The notes under the pieces: model-generated
The model's database searches: none
What the model was told of the DNA's origin: nothing
The model's input: only the letters and a program-made list of their open reading frames with translations
Made by a program: the position numbers and the translations under genes
Assembly (NCBI GenBank): GCA_029261905.1
Contig: JAJDAM010000444.1
Coordinates: 1 to 12,815 of the forward strand
Length of the DNA stretch: 12,815 nt
DNA from: Deltaproteobacteria bacterium
GTDB taxonomy: Bacteria; Myxococcota_A; UBA9160; SMWR01
Direction: 5' to 3'
In this document: in pieces, positions 1 to 6,479 of the stretch
How the letters are laid out: each line of letters begins with the position of its first letter
Numbering within the stretch: the stretch's first letter is position 1

Positions 1-620
1 AGCGCGCCGACCGGGCAGATGTCCGCGACGTTCATCGAATAGTCGTTGTCGAGCTCGTCGCCCGGGAAGGTATCGATGACGGAGTGATCGCCGCGGTTGA
101 AGACCGCCAGCTCGCCGGTCTTCGGGATCTCGCGACAAAAACGCACACAGCGACGGCACAGGATGCAGCGCTCCTGGTCGAACACGATCGTCGGGCCGAG
201 ATCGACGCGCTTCTTCAAGGCGCGTCGCGGCTCCTTGGTGCGCGAGGCGTTCACACCGTAGTCGAACGCGTAGTCCTGCAACTTGCACTCGCCCGCCTGA
301 TCGCAGATCGGACAATCGAGCGGATGGTTGACGAGCAGCAACTCCATCACGCCCTGTCGCGCGAGCTTCACGCGATCGTTGGCGGTGTTCACGACCATTC
401 CGTCTCGCACCGGGGTATCGCATGCGATCTGGAGCTTCGGGATTCCCTCGACTTCGACCTGGCACAACCGACACGAGCCATCGACTGCAAGCTTGGGATG
501 CCAGCAGTAGTGGGGAACGTCGATTCCGTTCATCAACAAGCCGGCATCGTCGAGCGCTTGAAGGATCGTGCGACCCTCCTCGACTTCGATCTCGCTGCCG
601 TCGACTGTGATCTTCACCAT
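1..620 (-). CDS. nuoG: NADH-quinone oxidoreductase subunit G, N-terminal part (cut by left edge)
   Basis: This is the Fe-S rich start of the complex I subunit that carries electrons from the NuoF flavin site toward quinone, on the cytoplasmic arm. The ATG at 620-618 shares one base with the nuoF stop (TGATG), so translation is coupled. The 206 visible residues hold a [2Fe-2S] ferredoxin domain with Cys39, Cys50, Cys53 and Cys67 (cluster N1b), then the HPLDCPICDQAGEC box with His99, Cys103, Cys106 and Cys112 (cluster N5), then Cys152, Cys155, Cys158 and Cys202 of the next [4Fe-4S] site (N4), ending in the typical DICPVGA. All ligands expected in this part are present. The frame is still open at base 1, so the molybdopterin-oxidoreductase-like remainder lies outside. 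An [FeFe]-hydrogenase or formate dehydrogenase subunit shares these domains, but the nuoE-nuoF context makes NuoG the clear choice. Confidence 0.96.
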   Translation of the reverse strand, partial: MVKITVDGSEIEVEEGRTILQALDDAGLLMNGIDVPHYCWHPKLAVDGSCRLCQVEVEGIPKLQIACDTPVRDGMVVNTANDRVKLARQGVMELLLVNHPLDCPICDQAGECKLQDYAFDYGVNASRTKEPRRALKKRVDLGPTIVFDQERCILCRRCVRFCREIPKTGELAVFNRGDHSVIDTFPGDELDNDYSMNVADICPVGA

Positions 621-1915
621 CAGAGTTCGAAGCTCTCCGGAAACGGACACTTGCGCCCACCGATGTGCGCGATGAAATCCTCGCTGAAGTGACGCAACAA
701 TCCCTGGATCGGCCAGGCAGCTGCATCGGCGAATGCACAGATCGTCGAGGCTTCCATCTTCCCGGCAACATCGAGCAACACATCGATGTCACTCTGCTCG
801 CCGGCACCCCGCTCGATGCGCTCGACGATCTTGTTCATCCAGCCGGTGCCCTCGCGACACTGGGTGCACTGACCGCACGATTCGTCGCGGAAGAAGTAGG
901 AGATGATGCTGGCCACGCGGACCATGCAAGTCGTCTCGTCCATCACCATGATGCCGCCGGTGCCGAGCATGGTCTTCTGTTCTCGCAAGAACTCGTTGGC
1001 CATCGGCACGTCGAGCAGGCCGGCGGGCAAGATCGGCATCGACATGCCACCGGGAATCACGCCCTTCACCTTGCGGCCACCGGGTACACCACCGGCATGT
1101 TCGAACACGATCTCCGACAGCGGCGTGCCCAGCGGCAGTTCGTACAAACCGGGGCGGGCGACGTGACCCGAAACACCGAAGATCGTCGTACCGGGGCTCT
1201 TGTCCGTTCCGAATGCTCGGAACCAGTCGATCCCCTTGTTGATGATATGCGGCACGTGCGAGTACGTCTCGACGTTGTTGACGGTGGTCGGCATCCCGAA
1301 TGCGCCGTACTGCGCCGGAAACGGGGGCTTTTTTCGCGGTTGCCCCTTCTTGCCCTCGAGCGACTCGAGCAGGCCCGTCTCCTCACCGCAGATGTACGCG
1401 CCCGCGCCGCGCGTCACCCGGACATCGTGAGAAAATCCGGTGCCCATCGCGTTGGCGCCGAAGTAACCCTTCTCGTACGCCTCGGCGACGGCCCGCTCTA
1501 CGCAATCAGCCGGAAAGCTGTACTCGCCGCGGATATAGATGAAGGTCGCTGCGGCACCGGTGGCCCAGGCGGCAATCAAGATGCCCTCGAGCATCTGGTG
1601 AGCGCCGCGCTCGAGCATGATCCGATCCTTGAAAGAACCCGGCTCGGATTCGTCCGCGTTGCAGACGAGGTACTTGGGACGGTCGTCTTCTTTGGGCATG
1701 AACGACCACTTCATCCCCATCGAGAAACCGGCGCCACCGCGTCCCTGCAGGCCCGACGCCTTGACCAGTTCGATCAGGTCATCGGGACTCATTTCGGTCA
1801 GTGCCTTGCGAGCCGCCTGGTATCCACCGAGTCGTTCGTACCCGTCGAGCGTGGTGAATTCGTCGTTGCCGAAATGCTCGGTGAGATAGCTGGTCACATA
1901 CGGTGATTGGAGCAC
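620..1915 (-). CDS. nuoF: NADH-quinone oxidoreductase subunit F
   Basis: This is the NADH-binding, FMN-carrying subunit of complex I, which oxidises NADH and passes electrons to NuoE and NuoG. The 431 residues match the usual family length. Visible signatures are the glycine-rich GRGGAGF loop (58-64) for nucleotide and FMN binding, CNADESEPGSFKDR (85-98), GAGAYICGEETGLLESLEG (170-188), and the N3 [4Fe-4S] ligands Cys347, Cys350 and Cys353 (SCGQCTQCREGT) with Cys393 (TICAFAD). The start is GTG at 1915, with an AGGGG ribosome site at 1927-1923 that overlaps the nuoE stop. The gap to nuoE is 10 bases, and the stop overlaps the nuoG start, so it lies in the middle of one operon. Nothing is missing; the Gly at 181 where Ala is more usual is conservative. 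A soluble NAD-reducing hydrogenase subunit (HoxF) would be fused or larger, so it is less likely. Confidence 0.97.
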   Translation of the reverse strand: MLQSPYVTSYLTEHFGNDEFTTLDGYERLGGYQAARKALTEMSPDDLIELVKASGLQGRGGAGFSMGMKWSFMPKEDDRPKYLVCNADESEPGSFKDRIMLERGAHQMLEGILIAAWATGAAATFIYIRGEYSFPADCVERAVAEAYEKGYFGANAMGTGFSHDVRVTRGAGAYICGEETGLLESLEGKKGQPRKKPPFPAQYGAFGMPTTVNNVETYSHVPHIINKGIDWFRAFGTDKSPGTTIFGVSGHVARPGLYELPLGTPLSEIVFEHAGGVPGGRKVKGVIPGGMSMPILPAGLLDVPMANEFLREQKTMLGTGGIMVMDETTCMVRVASIISYFFRDESCGQCTQCREGTGWMNKIVERIERGAGEQSDIDVLLDVAGKMEASTICAFADAAAWPIQGLLRHFSEDFIAHIGGRKCPFPESFEL

Positions 1916-1925
1916 GATCGGGCCC

Positions 1926-2393
1926 CTATTCGCCGAGCGAATCGAGGATGCTCTTCGCCTTTTCGACGTCGAGATCCTCGAAGTACTGGTCGTCGATTCG
2001 CATCATCGGTGCGTATGCACATGCGCCGAGACACTCCTCGTGACCGAGATGAATGCGACCGTCTGCCGTGTCGCCGGGTGCCTGGACACCCAGGTGAGAT
2101 TCCAGCTGTGCGAGTAGCACGCGGGCCCCGCGTAGCGAGCAGGGCAGGTTCGTACACACGTAGACGTGATGCTTCGCCTGCGGCTTGTCGAAGAACATGT
2201 TGTAGAAACTGACGACTTCCATCACCTCGATGGGTCGCATTTCGAAGATCTCGGCCAACTCGCGCGCGCAATCGGTCGATACATGGCCGTGCTCTGCCTG
2301 TACCAGATGCATGGCGCGCAGCAGCGCACCGCGCGGTTTCGGAAACTTCGCGATCTCCGCGTCGATCTCAGACCGAATCGGTTCCGAAATCAC
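1926..2393 (-). CDS. nuoE: NADH-quinone oxidoreductase subunit E
   Basis: This is the thioredoxin-fold [2Fe-2S] subunit of the NADH-oxidising module of complex I. The start chosen here gives 155 residues, close to the family norm. The N-terminal helical part reads PRGALLRAMHLVQAEHGHVS (20-39), followed by VVSFYNMF (60-67). The cluster N1a ligands are Cys80 and Cys85 (CTNLPC) and Cys121 and Cys125 (ECLGAC). The frame stays open upstream to 2615 but that stretch lies inside nuoA and has no family likeness, so the real start must be near the nuoA end. GTG at 2393 overlaps the nuoA stop by four bases (GTGA), the usual form of coupled translation; the adjacent in-frame GTG at 2396 is the alternative. 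It directly follows nuoA, which is unusual because nuoB, nuoC and nuoD normally intervene. Confidence 0.95.
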   Translation of the reverse strand: MISEPIRSEIDAEIAKFPKPRGALLRAMHLVQAEHGHVSTDCARELAEIFEMRPIEVMEVVSFYNMFFDKPQAKHHVYVCTNLPCSLRGARVLLAQLESHLGVQAPGDTADGRIHLGHEECLGACAYAPMMRIDDQYFEDLDVEKAKSILDSLGE

Positions 2394-2743
2394 CACTCGA
2401 GTCCGCCCTTCATCCACTCGTAGACGAGACCGACTGCGAGCGGAACGGTAAAGACGGACATGGCAGCAAAGCCGAACCAGTCGAGCTCTCGGAAGATCGC
2501 TCCCCACGGGTAGAAGAAGATCGCTTCGACATCGAACACGACGAACAGGATCGCGACCATGTAGAACTTCACCGCATAGCGTCGATGGGGCGAAACGATC
2601 GGGCTCTCGCCACACTCGAACGGTTCGAGCTTTTCGTCGAACTTACGGCTCGGTCCGAGCAGCAGATGGATGCCGAGCATCGCACTGGCGATCACCAAAC
2701 CAATGACGAGGATCACCAAAACGCCAGTGAACTCGGCGAGCAT
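2390..2743 (-). CDS. nuoA: NADH-quinone oxidoreductase subunit A
   Basis: This is a small membrane subunit of complex I (ND3 homologue), placed at the junction of the peripheral and membrane arms. With the start at 2743 it has 117 residues and three membrane segments, at about 6-29, 61-83 and 89-108. The loop after the first segment holds EPFECGES with Cys44, matching the conserved ND3 loop cysteine that reports the active/deactive state in mitochondria. The second segment carries FYMVAILFVVFDVEAIFFYPWG (60-81) with its conserved acids Asp71 and Glu73. ATG at 2743 is preceded by a GGAGG ribosome site eight bases upstream; the frame is open to 2863 but that extension is polar and unlike the family. 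It is the first gene of the nuoA-E-F-G transcript and the only membrane subunit in view. Confidence 0.95.
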   Translation of the reverse strand: MLAEFTGVLVILVIGLVIASAMLGIHLLLGPSRKFDEKLEPFECGESPIVSPHRRYAVKFYMVAILFVVFDVEAIFFYPWGAIFRELDWFGFAAMSVFTVPLAVGLVYEWMKGGLEW

Positions 2744-2751
2744 CGGTCGCG

Positions 2752-2756
2752 CCTCC
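2752..2756 (-). promoter_or_regulatory. Ribosome binding site of nuoA
   Basis: GGAGG on the minus strand, eight bases before the ATG at 2743. It decides the nuoA start against the longer open frame reaching back to 2863, which would add 40 polar residues before the first membrane helix. Confidence 0.85.
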
Positions 2757-2801
2757 GCGGTGACTACGAAACGATTGTGAGAAATCGATCGTGCGAAATG
2801 G

Positions 2802-2831
2802 TTGTCGACGTTTTGTCGACAAGGTGTCGAA
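2802..2831. repeat. Inverted and direct repeats in the nuoA leader
   Basis: TTGTCGAC (2802-2809) and GTCGACAA (2815-2822) form a perfect eight-base inverted repeat around a five-base loop. Read as direct repeats, TTGTCGAC occurs at 2802 and 2813 and a degenerate GTGTCGAA at 2824, each step 11 bases, about one helical turn. The element lies 59-88 bases before the nuoA start, inside the predicted leader. It could be a multi-site operator on one face of DNA or a stem-loop in the mRNA. There is no U-run after the stem on either strand, so it is not a simple terminator. The sequence shows the repeats; their role is inference. Confidence 0.6.
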
Positions 2832-2880
2832 TGATCAAAATGAGGGGGAACTGCCCGAACCACTTACGAAATCCGCGGCG

Positions 2881-2909
2881 AGGGTAACGGCGCGCCCGGG
2901 GGGCGTCAA
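2881..2909 (-). promoter_or_regulatory. Candidate nuo operon promoter
   Basis: On the minus strand TTGACG (2909-2904) is followed after 17 bases by TACCCT (2886-2881). The -35 box matches five of six consensus bases and the -10 box keeps the three most conserved ones (TA...T). Transcription would start near 2874, giving a leader of about 130 bases that contains the repeat element. The same arrangement recurs before feoA and metB in this window. Confidence 0.45.
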
Positions 2910-2968
2910 CAAATCGGGGCACCCGGTTCGCCAGTTCTGCACAACCGATGAGGTCTTCGCGAGTCCGG

Positions 2969-2977
2969 TGATACAAT
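2969..2977 (+). promoter_or_regulatory. Extended -10 promoter of gpsA
   Basis: TGATACAAT matches the extended -10 form TGnTATAAT in all but one informative base. No good -35 box lies 16-18 bases upstream, which is usual for extended -10 promoters. The expected transcription start, about seven bases after the -10 box, falls at or next to the gpsA start codon (GTG at 2981 or 2984), so the mRNA would have almost no leader. Confidence 0.5.
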
Positions 2978-2980
2978 GCG

Positions 2981-3988
2981 GTGGTGACAATACCGGTAGC
3001 CGTCCTCGGAGCGGGAAGTTTTGGAACCTGTCTCGCACTTTTGTGCGCGAGAGAGCATGACGTGACCCTCTGGGCGCGAGACCCCGACCTCGCAGAAGCC
3101 ATCAATCGAGACCGGAGAAATCCCCGATATTTGTCGGACCTCGAGATTCCCGCCGCGGTGCGCGCCACGTCGGACCTCGAGGACGCGTTGACCGACCGCG
3201 AGTTGGTGATCTGTGCGGTGCCGAGCCATGGCGTCCGGGACGTCATGCGTCAGGCCGCACCCCACCTTTCCGAGCAGTGCATCGTCGTTTCAACGGTCAA
3301 GGGCATCGAGACCGAAACCTGTATGCGAATGGACGAAGTGCTGCGCGAGGTGCTCGATCCGGTTCACCACCCGCGGCTGACGTATCTGTCCGGCCCCGCG
3401 TTTGCCCACGAGATCGCCCATGGCCGGCCGTCAGCGGTCACGGTCGCTTGCGAGGAGGAGGCCTACGCGATCTCGGTCCAGCAATCGCTGTCCTGCCCGT
3501 GGTTTCGTTGCTACACGGCCACCGATGTCATCGGGGTCGAGCTCGGTGGTGCGCTGAAGAACGTCATCGCGATCGCGGTCGGGATCTGTGACGGATTGGG
3601 CTACGGGCTGAACGCCCGCGCGGCGGTCATGACGCGTGGACTCCGCGAGATCACTCGGCTGGCCACCGCGATGGGGGCGGATCCCATGACGTTTCTGGGG
3701 CTCTCGGGGATGGGTGACCTGGTCCTGACCTGTACGGGCGATCTGTCGCGTAACCGTCGCGTCGGCCTGGCGCTCGGGGAGGGCCAGAAGCTCGAAGACA
3801 TCGTCAGTGGCATGAACGAAGTCGCGGAGGGAATTCGAACGACGGAGGCCGTCGGCAAGCTCGCGGAGAAATACGGGGTCGAGATGCCAATCGCCGAGAT
3901 GGTTCGAGATCTGATCGCGGGGTCCATCACCGCCGCGGACGGCGCAGCCGAGTTGATGACGCGCCAGCTGAAGAGCGAGAACGAGTAA
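2981..3988 (+). CDS. gpsA: Glycerol-3-phosphate dehydrogenase [NAD(P)+]
   Basis: The enzyme interconverts dihydroxyacetone phosphate and sn-glycerol 3-phosphate, supplying the backbone for membrane phospholipids; it is cytosolic. The 335 residues match the bacterial GpsA length. The N-terminal Rossmann fold shows VAVLGAGSFGTCLA (6-19), then STVKGIE and SGPAFAHEIAHG in the middle, and LGGALKN with the catalytic lysine at 193 (192 if the second GTG is used, the same number as in E. coli). The C-terminal helical domain has NARAAVMTRGLREI, GLSGMGDLVLTCTG and SRNRRVG, the substrate-binding stretch. Two adjacent in-frame GTG codons at 2981 and 2984 can start it. Neither has a Shine-Dalgarno sequence, and an upstream ATG at 2976 is out of frame and meets a stop at once. 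It stands alone, divergent from nuo and 190 bases before feoA. Confidence 0.96.
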   Translation: MVTIPVAVLGAGSFGTCLALLCAREHDVTLWARDPDLAEAINRDRRNPRYLSDLEIPAAVRATSDLEDALTDRELVICAVPSHGVRDVMRQAAPHLSEQCIVVSTVKGIETETCMRMDEVLREVLDPVHHPRLTYLSGPAFAHEIAHGRPSAVTVACEEEAYAISVQQSLSCPWFRCYTATDVIGVELGGALKNVIAIAVGICDGLGYGLNARAAVMTRGLREITRLATAMGADPMTFLGLSGMGDLVLTCTGDLSRNRRVGLALGEGQKLEDIVSGMNEVAEGIRTTEAVGKLAEKYGVEMPIAEMVRDLIAGSITAADGAAELMTRQLKSENE

Positions 3989-4059
3989 GAGAACGCGTTC
4001 GCATTGATACCTGCGCCCGCGACGCTCCTCTGCACTCACGGTGCTGGAGTGATTCCTCA

Positions 4060-4089
4060 TTGACGGCGGGTGTTTGCCCTCGCTAGTCT
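4060..4089 (+). promoter_or_regulatory. Candidate feo operon promoter
   Basis: TTGACG (4060-4065), an 18-base spacer and TAGTCT (4084-4089) predict a start near 4096. The Fur box begins two bases later, so a bound Fur dimer would cover the start site and block polymerase. The spacing to the Fur box supports this promoter more than its -10 box does. Confidence 0.5.
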
Positions 4090-4097
4090 GACCAGAC

Positions 4098-4116
4098 GAA
4101 AATGACATTCGTTTTC
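4098..4116 (+). promoter_or_regulatory. Fur box (iron-responsive operator) of feoAB
   Basis: GAAAATGACATTCGTTTTC is a 19-base near-palindrome: seven of nine base pairs are symmetrical, and it matches the classical Fur consensus GATAATGATAATCATTATC at 14 of 19 positions. It stands out as AT-rich in GC-rich surroundings and lies 63 bases before feoA, just downstream of the candidate -10 box. Fur with ferrous iron bound would repress the operon when iron is plentiful. The site is seen in the sequence; its use by Fur is inferred from the match and from the iron uptake genes behind it. Confidence 0.85.
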
Positions 4117-4122
4117 AATTAC

Positions 4123-4150
4123 GGGCCCTCCGCGCCTGAGGCCAGGGTCC
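4123..4150 (+). other. Possible stem-loop in the feoA leader
   Basis: GGGCCCT (4123-4129) can pair in RNA with AGGGTCC (4144-4150), seven pairs including one G-U, around a 14-base loop. It lies between the Fur box and feoA. No U-run follows. It may be chance in GC-rich DNA. Confidence 0.2.
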
Positions 4151-4178
4151 GCATTCAGTCCAGATCCGCAACCCAGGG

Positions 4179-4526
4179 ATGAAATCCGAGTCGATGTCCG
4201 AGTCAGTGGAGCCCTTGTCAGCAAAGCTCGAGTGGATCGAACCGGCACCGGCGACGCCGGAACTGCGTGTTGCGAAGGACCTCGCGGACGAACCGGTCGG
4301 CTGTCGCTTGTCCGAAATCGCGCCCGGTCAATCGGTCGTGATCGTGTCGGTCGACGCCGATGCCCCACAGGGTCGTCGCTTGCAGGACCTCGGGTTCCTG
4401 CCCGGAACCGCAGTTCGGGTCGTTCGCCGTGCACCGCTCGGAGATCCGATCCAGTTCGAACTCCGCGGCTGCAACCTGTGCCTGAGGAAGTCCGAAGCCG
4501 ACGGTATCCGAGTATTGGTTGAGTGA
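4179..4526 (+). CDS. feoA: FeoA-domain ferrous iron transport protein
   Basis: FeoA is a small cytosolic SH3-like protein that assists the FeoB ferrous iron channel. Residues 42-115 form the whole domain: CRLSEIAPGQSVVIVSV, then RRLQDLGFLPGTAVRVVRRAPLGDPIQFELRG, then LRKSEADGIRVLV. At 115 residues it is longer than the usual 75-85 because of an acidic N-terminal stretch of about 40 residues with no recognised likeness. The start is uncertain: ATG 4179 has CAGGG directly against it, which is too close; ATG 4194 gives 110 residues; and TTG 4216, preceded by GGAG, gives 103. Also odd is RGCNLCLRK (96-104), with Cys98 and Cys101 where aromatic and small residues are usual. The stop overlaps the feoB GTG by four bases. 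First gene of the Fur-controlled operon. Confidence 0.93.
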   Translation: MKSESMSESVEPLSAKLEWIEPAPATPELRVAKDLADEPVGCRLSEIAPGQSVVIVSVDADAPQGRRLQDLGFLPGTAVRVVRRAPLGDPIQFELRGCNLCLRKSEADGIRVLVE

Positions 4527-6421
4527 GCTCCGATGCCATTTCGATGAATGCGCTTCCCGAAACGCTGACGCTCGGGCTGGTCGGTAGCCCCAACTCGGGC
4601 AAGACCACGCTGTTCAATGCGCTGACCGGGCTGCGGGCCCGTGTCGGGAATTACCCCGGCGTAACGGTCGAGCGACGCGAGGGCGAAATCGAACTCGGGG
4701 GTCGCCCGGCCCGGATCGTCGACCTGCCTGGCACCTACAGCTTGGATCCGATCAGTCCGGACGAACAGATCGTGATCCGGGTCCTCGAAGGCGAGATCGG
4801 CGACCCGCCCGAAGCCCTCGTCGTCGTCGCCGATTCATGCACGCTCGAGCGGTCGTTGCTGATGATTGCCCAGGTGCTCCAGCGAGAGATACCGACGTGC
4901 CTCGTGTTGACGATGATGGACGAACTTCGCGCCCGTGGCGGTTCATTGAACCTCGAGCAGTTGGAAGCTGCGCTCGGAATCCCGGTGATCGGCGTGGTGG
5001 GCCACAAGGGAATCGGCCTGCAGCAGCTTCGGCAGTTGCTTTCGCAGCCCGAAGATTGGAGCCGGCCCCACCTGTTGCCCCCGAAGGGCGCGCTGGAGCG
5101 CGCCGGGTGGGCCGATTCCGTGCTGGCTGCCGTGCTCACACAGCGACCTGGCATGAGTCCCGTGAGCGAAGCGATCGATCGGGTGGTGCTGCACCCAGTC
5201 GGCGGAACGTTGCTGTTCGGCGCGGTCATGCTGACTTTTTTCCAGATGATCTTTGCGTTCGCCCAACCGGCAATGGATCTGGTCGATCAGGGAGTCGGCG
5301 CGCTCGCCGCCGCGGTCCACTCGAATCTGCCGCCAGGGCTCGTAGCCGACTTCCTCGCCGATGGTCTCGTGGCCGGCGTGGGTGCCGTCGTGATCTTTCT
5401 GCCACAGATCGTGATGCTCTTTGCGCTGCTGTATCTGCTCGAAGACATTGGATATATGGCGCGCGCAGCATTCGTGATCGACCGTGTGATGGGTCGCGTC
5501 GGCCTCGAAGGCCGCGCGTTCGTCTCGCTTCTCTCTTCGTATGCTTGCGCGGTGCCGGGCATCATGGCGACACGAACCATCCCGTCGCCGCGGCACCGGC
5601 TCGTGACCATCCTCGTCGCGCCGCTGATGACCTGCTCTGCCCGCCTTCCAGTCTACGCGTTGCTGATCGGCGCCTTCGTACCGCAACGCTACGTGATCGG
5701 ACCGTTGGGAATGCAGGGGCTGGTGCTGTTTGGGCTGTATCTGATCGGCGCGCTGGCGGCGCTGGGGGTAGCCTCGTTGCTGACCCGCACGCTGCTGCGC
5801 AGCGATGCGATGCCCTTCTATATGGAGCTTCCGCCCTATCGCATTCCGACCGCGAGACTCTGGGCCACGCAGGTCGCGAGCAGTGCGTGGGCGTTCCTGC
5901 GCAGGGCCGGCACGATCATCCTCGCGACTTCGATCGTGCTGTGGGTGTTGCTCACCTTTCCCCAGACCGAAGCACCCGCGGATGCGAGCCCCGAAGAAGC
6001 GAGCCGCTATGCGCTCGAACACAGCTTTGCGGGAAGCGCGGGACGCGCAATCGAACCGTTGATCGCGCCTCTCGGCTTCGACTGGAAAATCGGGGTCGGG
6101 CTCATCGCGAGCCTGGCCGCACGCGAAGTGATCGTTGCAACGCTCGCGCAGATCTACGCGGCGTCCGACGGGGAGACGTCGCTTCGCGCAGCCGTCCGAG
6201 CCGATACCGACCCGCGGACCGGAAATAAGGTCTTCGACCCGCCGATGGTCGCTGCGTTGTTGGTCTTTTTCGTTTTCGCGCTGCAGTGTATGTCGACGCT
6301 GGCGATCATGAGGCGCGAAACGAATTCGTGGCGTTGGCCTGCATTCGCGTTCAGCTACCTGCTGGCGCTCGCGTACGGGTCGAGTTTCGTGACCTACCGC
6401 GTGGTCTCGGCATTCACCTAG
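4523..6421 (+). CDS. feoB: Ferrous iron transport protein B (GTPase-coupled permease)
   Basis: FeoB imports ferrous iron across the inner membrane, with an N-terminal G protein domain linked to a membrane channel. Residues 16-165 are the G domain: G1 GSPNSGKT (21-28), G2 around GVTVE (46-50), G3 DLPG (67-70), G4 position TMMD (130-133) and G5 near 157-163. The G4 motif has Thr where NxxD is usual. A short helical GDI-like region follows, then the membrane part from about 228, with gate motifs ACAVPGIMATRTI (Cys342) and LMTCSARLPVY (Cys371), AREVIVATLAQIY near 534, and LQCMSTLAI (Cys589). At 632 residues it is a compact FeoB. GTG 4523 overlaps the feoA stop; ATG 4544 is a possible later start that still precedes G1. 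No feoC is seen downstream. Confidence 0.97.
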   Translation: MSSDAISMNALPETLTLGLVGSPNSGKTTLFNALTGLRARVGNYPGVTVERREGEIELGGRPARIVDLPGTYSLDPISPDEQIVIRVLEGEIGDPPEALVVVADSCTLERSLLMIAQVLQREIPTCLVLTMMDELRARGGSLNLEQLEAALGIPVIGVVGHKGIGLQQLRQLLSQPEDWSRPHLLPPKGALERAGWADSVLAAVLTQRPGMSPVSEAIDRVVLHPVGGTLLFGAVMLTFFQMIFAFAQPAMDLVDQGVGALAAAVHSNLPPGLVADFLADGLVAGVGAVVIFLPQIVMLFALLYLLEDIGYMARAAFVIDRVMGRVGLEGRAFVSLLSSYACAVPGIMATRTIPSPRHRLVTILVAPLMTCSARLPVYALLIGAFVPQRYVIGPLGMQGLVLFGLYLIGALAALGVASLLTRTLLRSDAMPFYMELPPYRIPTARLWATQVASSAWAFLRRAGTIILATSIVLWVLLTFPQTEAPADASPEEASRYALEHSFAGSAGRAIEPLIAPLGFDWKIGVGLIASLAAREVIVATLAQIYAASDGETSLRAAVRADTDPRTGNKVFDPPMVAALLVFFVFALQCMSTLAIMRRETNSWRWPAFAFSYLLALAYGSSFVTYRVVSAFT

Positions 6422-6468
6422 CCAGGCCTGGAAGCTGGGATTGGCGAGAGCGCGTCACGTTCCTGATC

Positions 6469-6473
6469 GGGAG
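6469..6473 (+). promoter_or_regulatory. Ribosome binding site of the SHOCT lipoprotein gene
   Basis: GGGAG six bases before ATG 6480. It selects this start rather than the in-frame ATG at 6441, which would place 13 charged residues before the signal peptide. In-frame ATGs at 6486 and 6495 have poorer spacing. Confidence 0.65.
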
Positions 6474-6479
6474 TTCGTT

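Noticed and set aside
665..1906. Long plus-strand open frame opposite nuoF (413 codons)
   Set aside because: It mirrors nuoF exactly in extent, has histidine/aspartate-rich low-sense composition typical of antisense frames in GC-rich DNA, and shows no recognisable domain.
2394..2615. Longer nuoE start reaching into nuoA
   Set aside because: The extra 74 residues are arginine-rich, unlike NuoE, and overlap the well-conserved nuoA end. The GTG at 2393 in a GTGA overlap is a better start.
2772..2795. Possible Rex site (TTGTGA...) upstream of nuoA
   Set aside because: TTGTGA at 2775-2780 is followed by GAAATCGATC; the second half-site TTCACAA is missing, so it does not form the Rex palindrome.
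4837..6228. Long open frames over feoB on both strands (4837-6228 plus; 4943-6022 minus)
   Set aside because: Arginine- or histidine-rich translations without domains, fully covered by a gene whose motifs are all present.
6422..6431. CCAGGCCTGG palindrome after feoB as a terminator
   Set aside because: It is self-complementary with no loop and no following T-run, so it does not look like an intrinsic terminator. No clear intrinsic terminator was found anywhere in the window.
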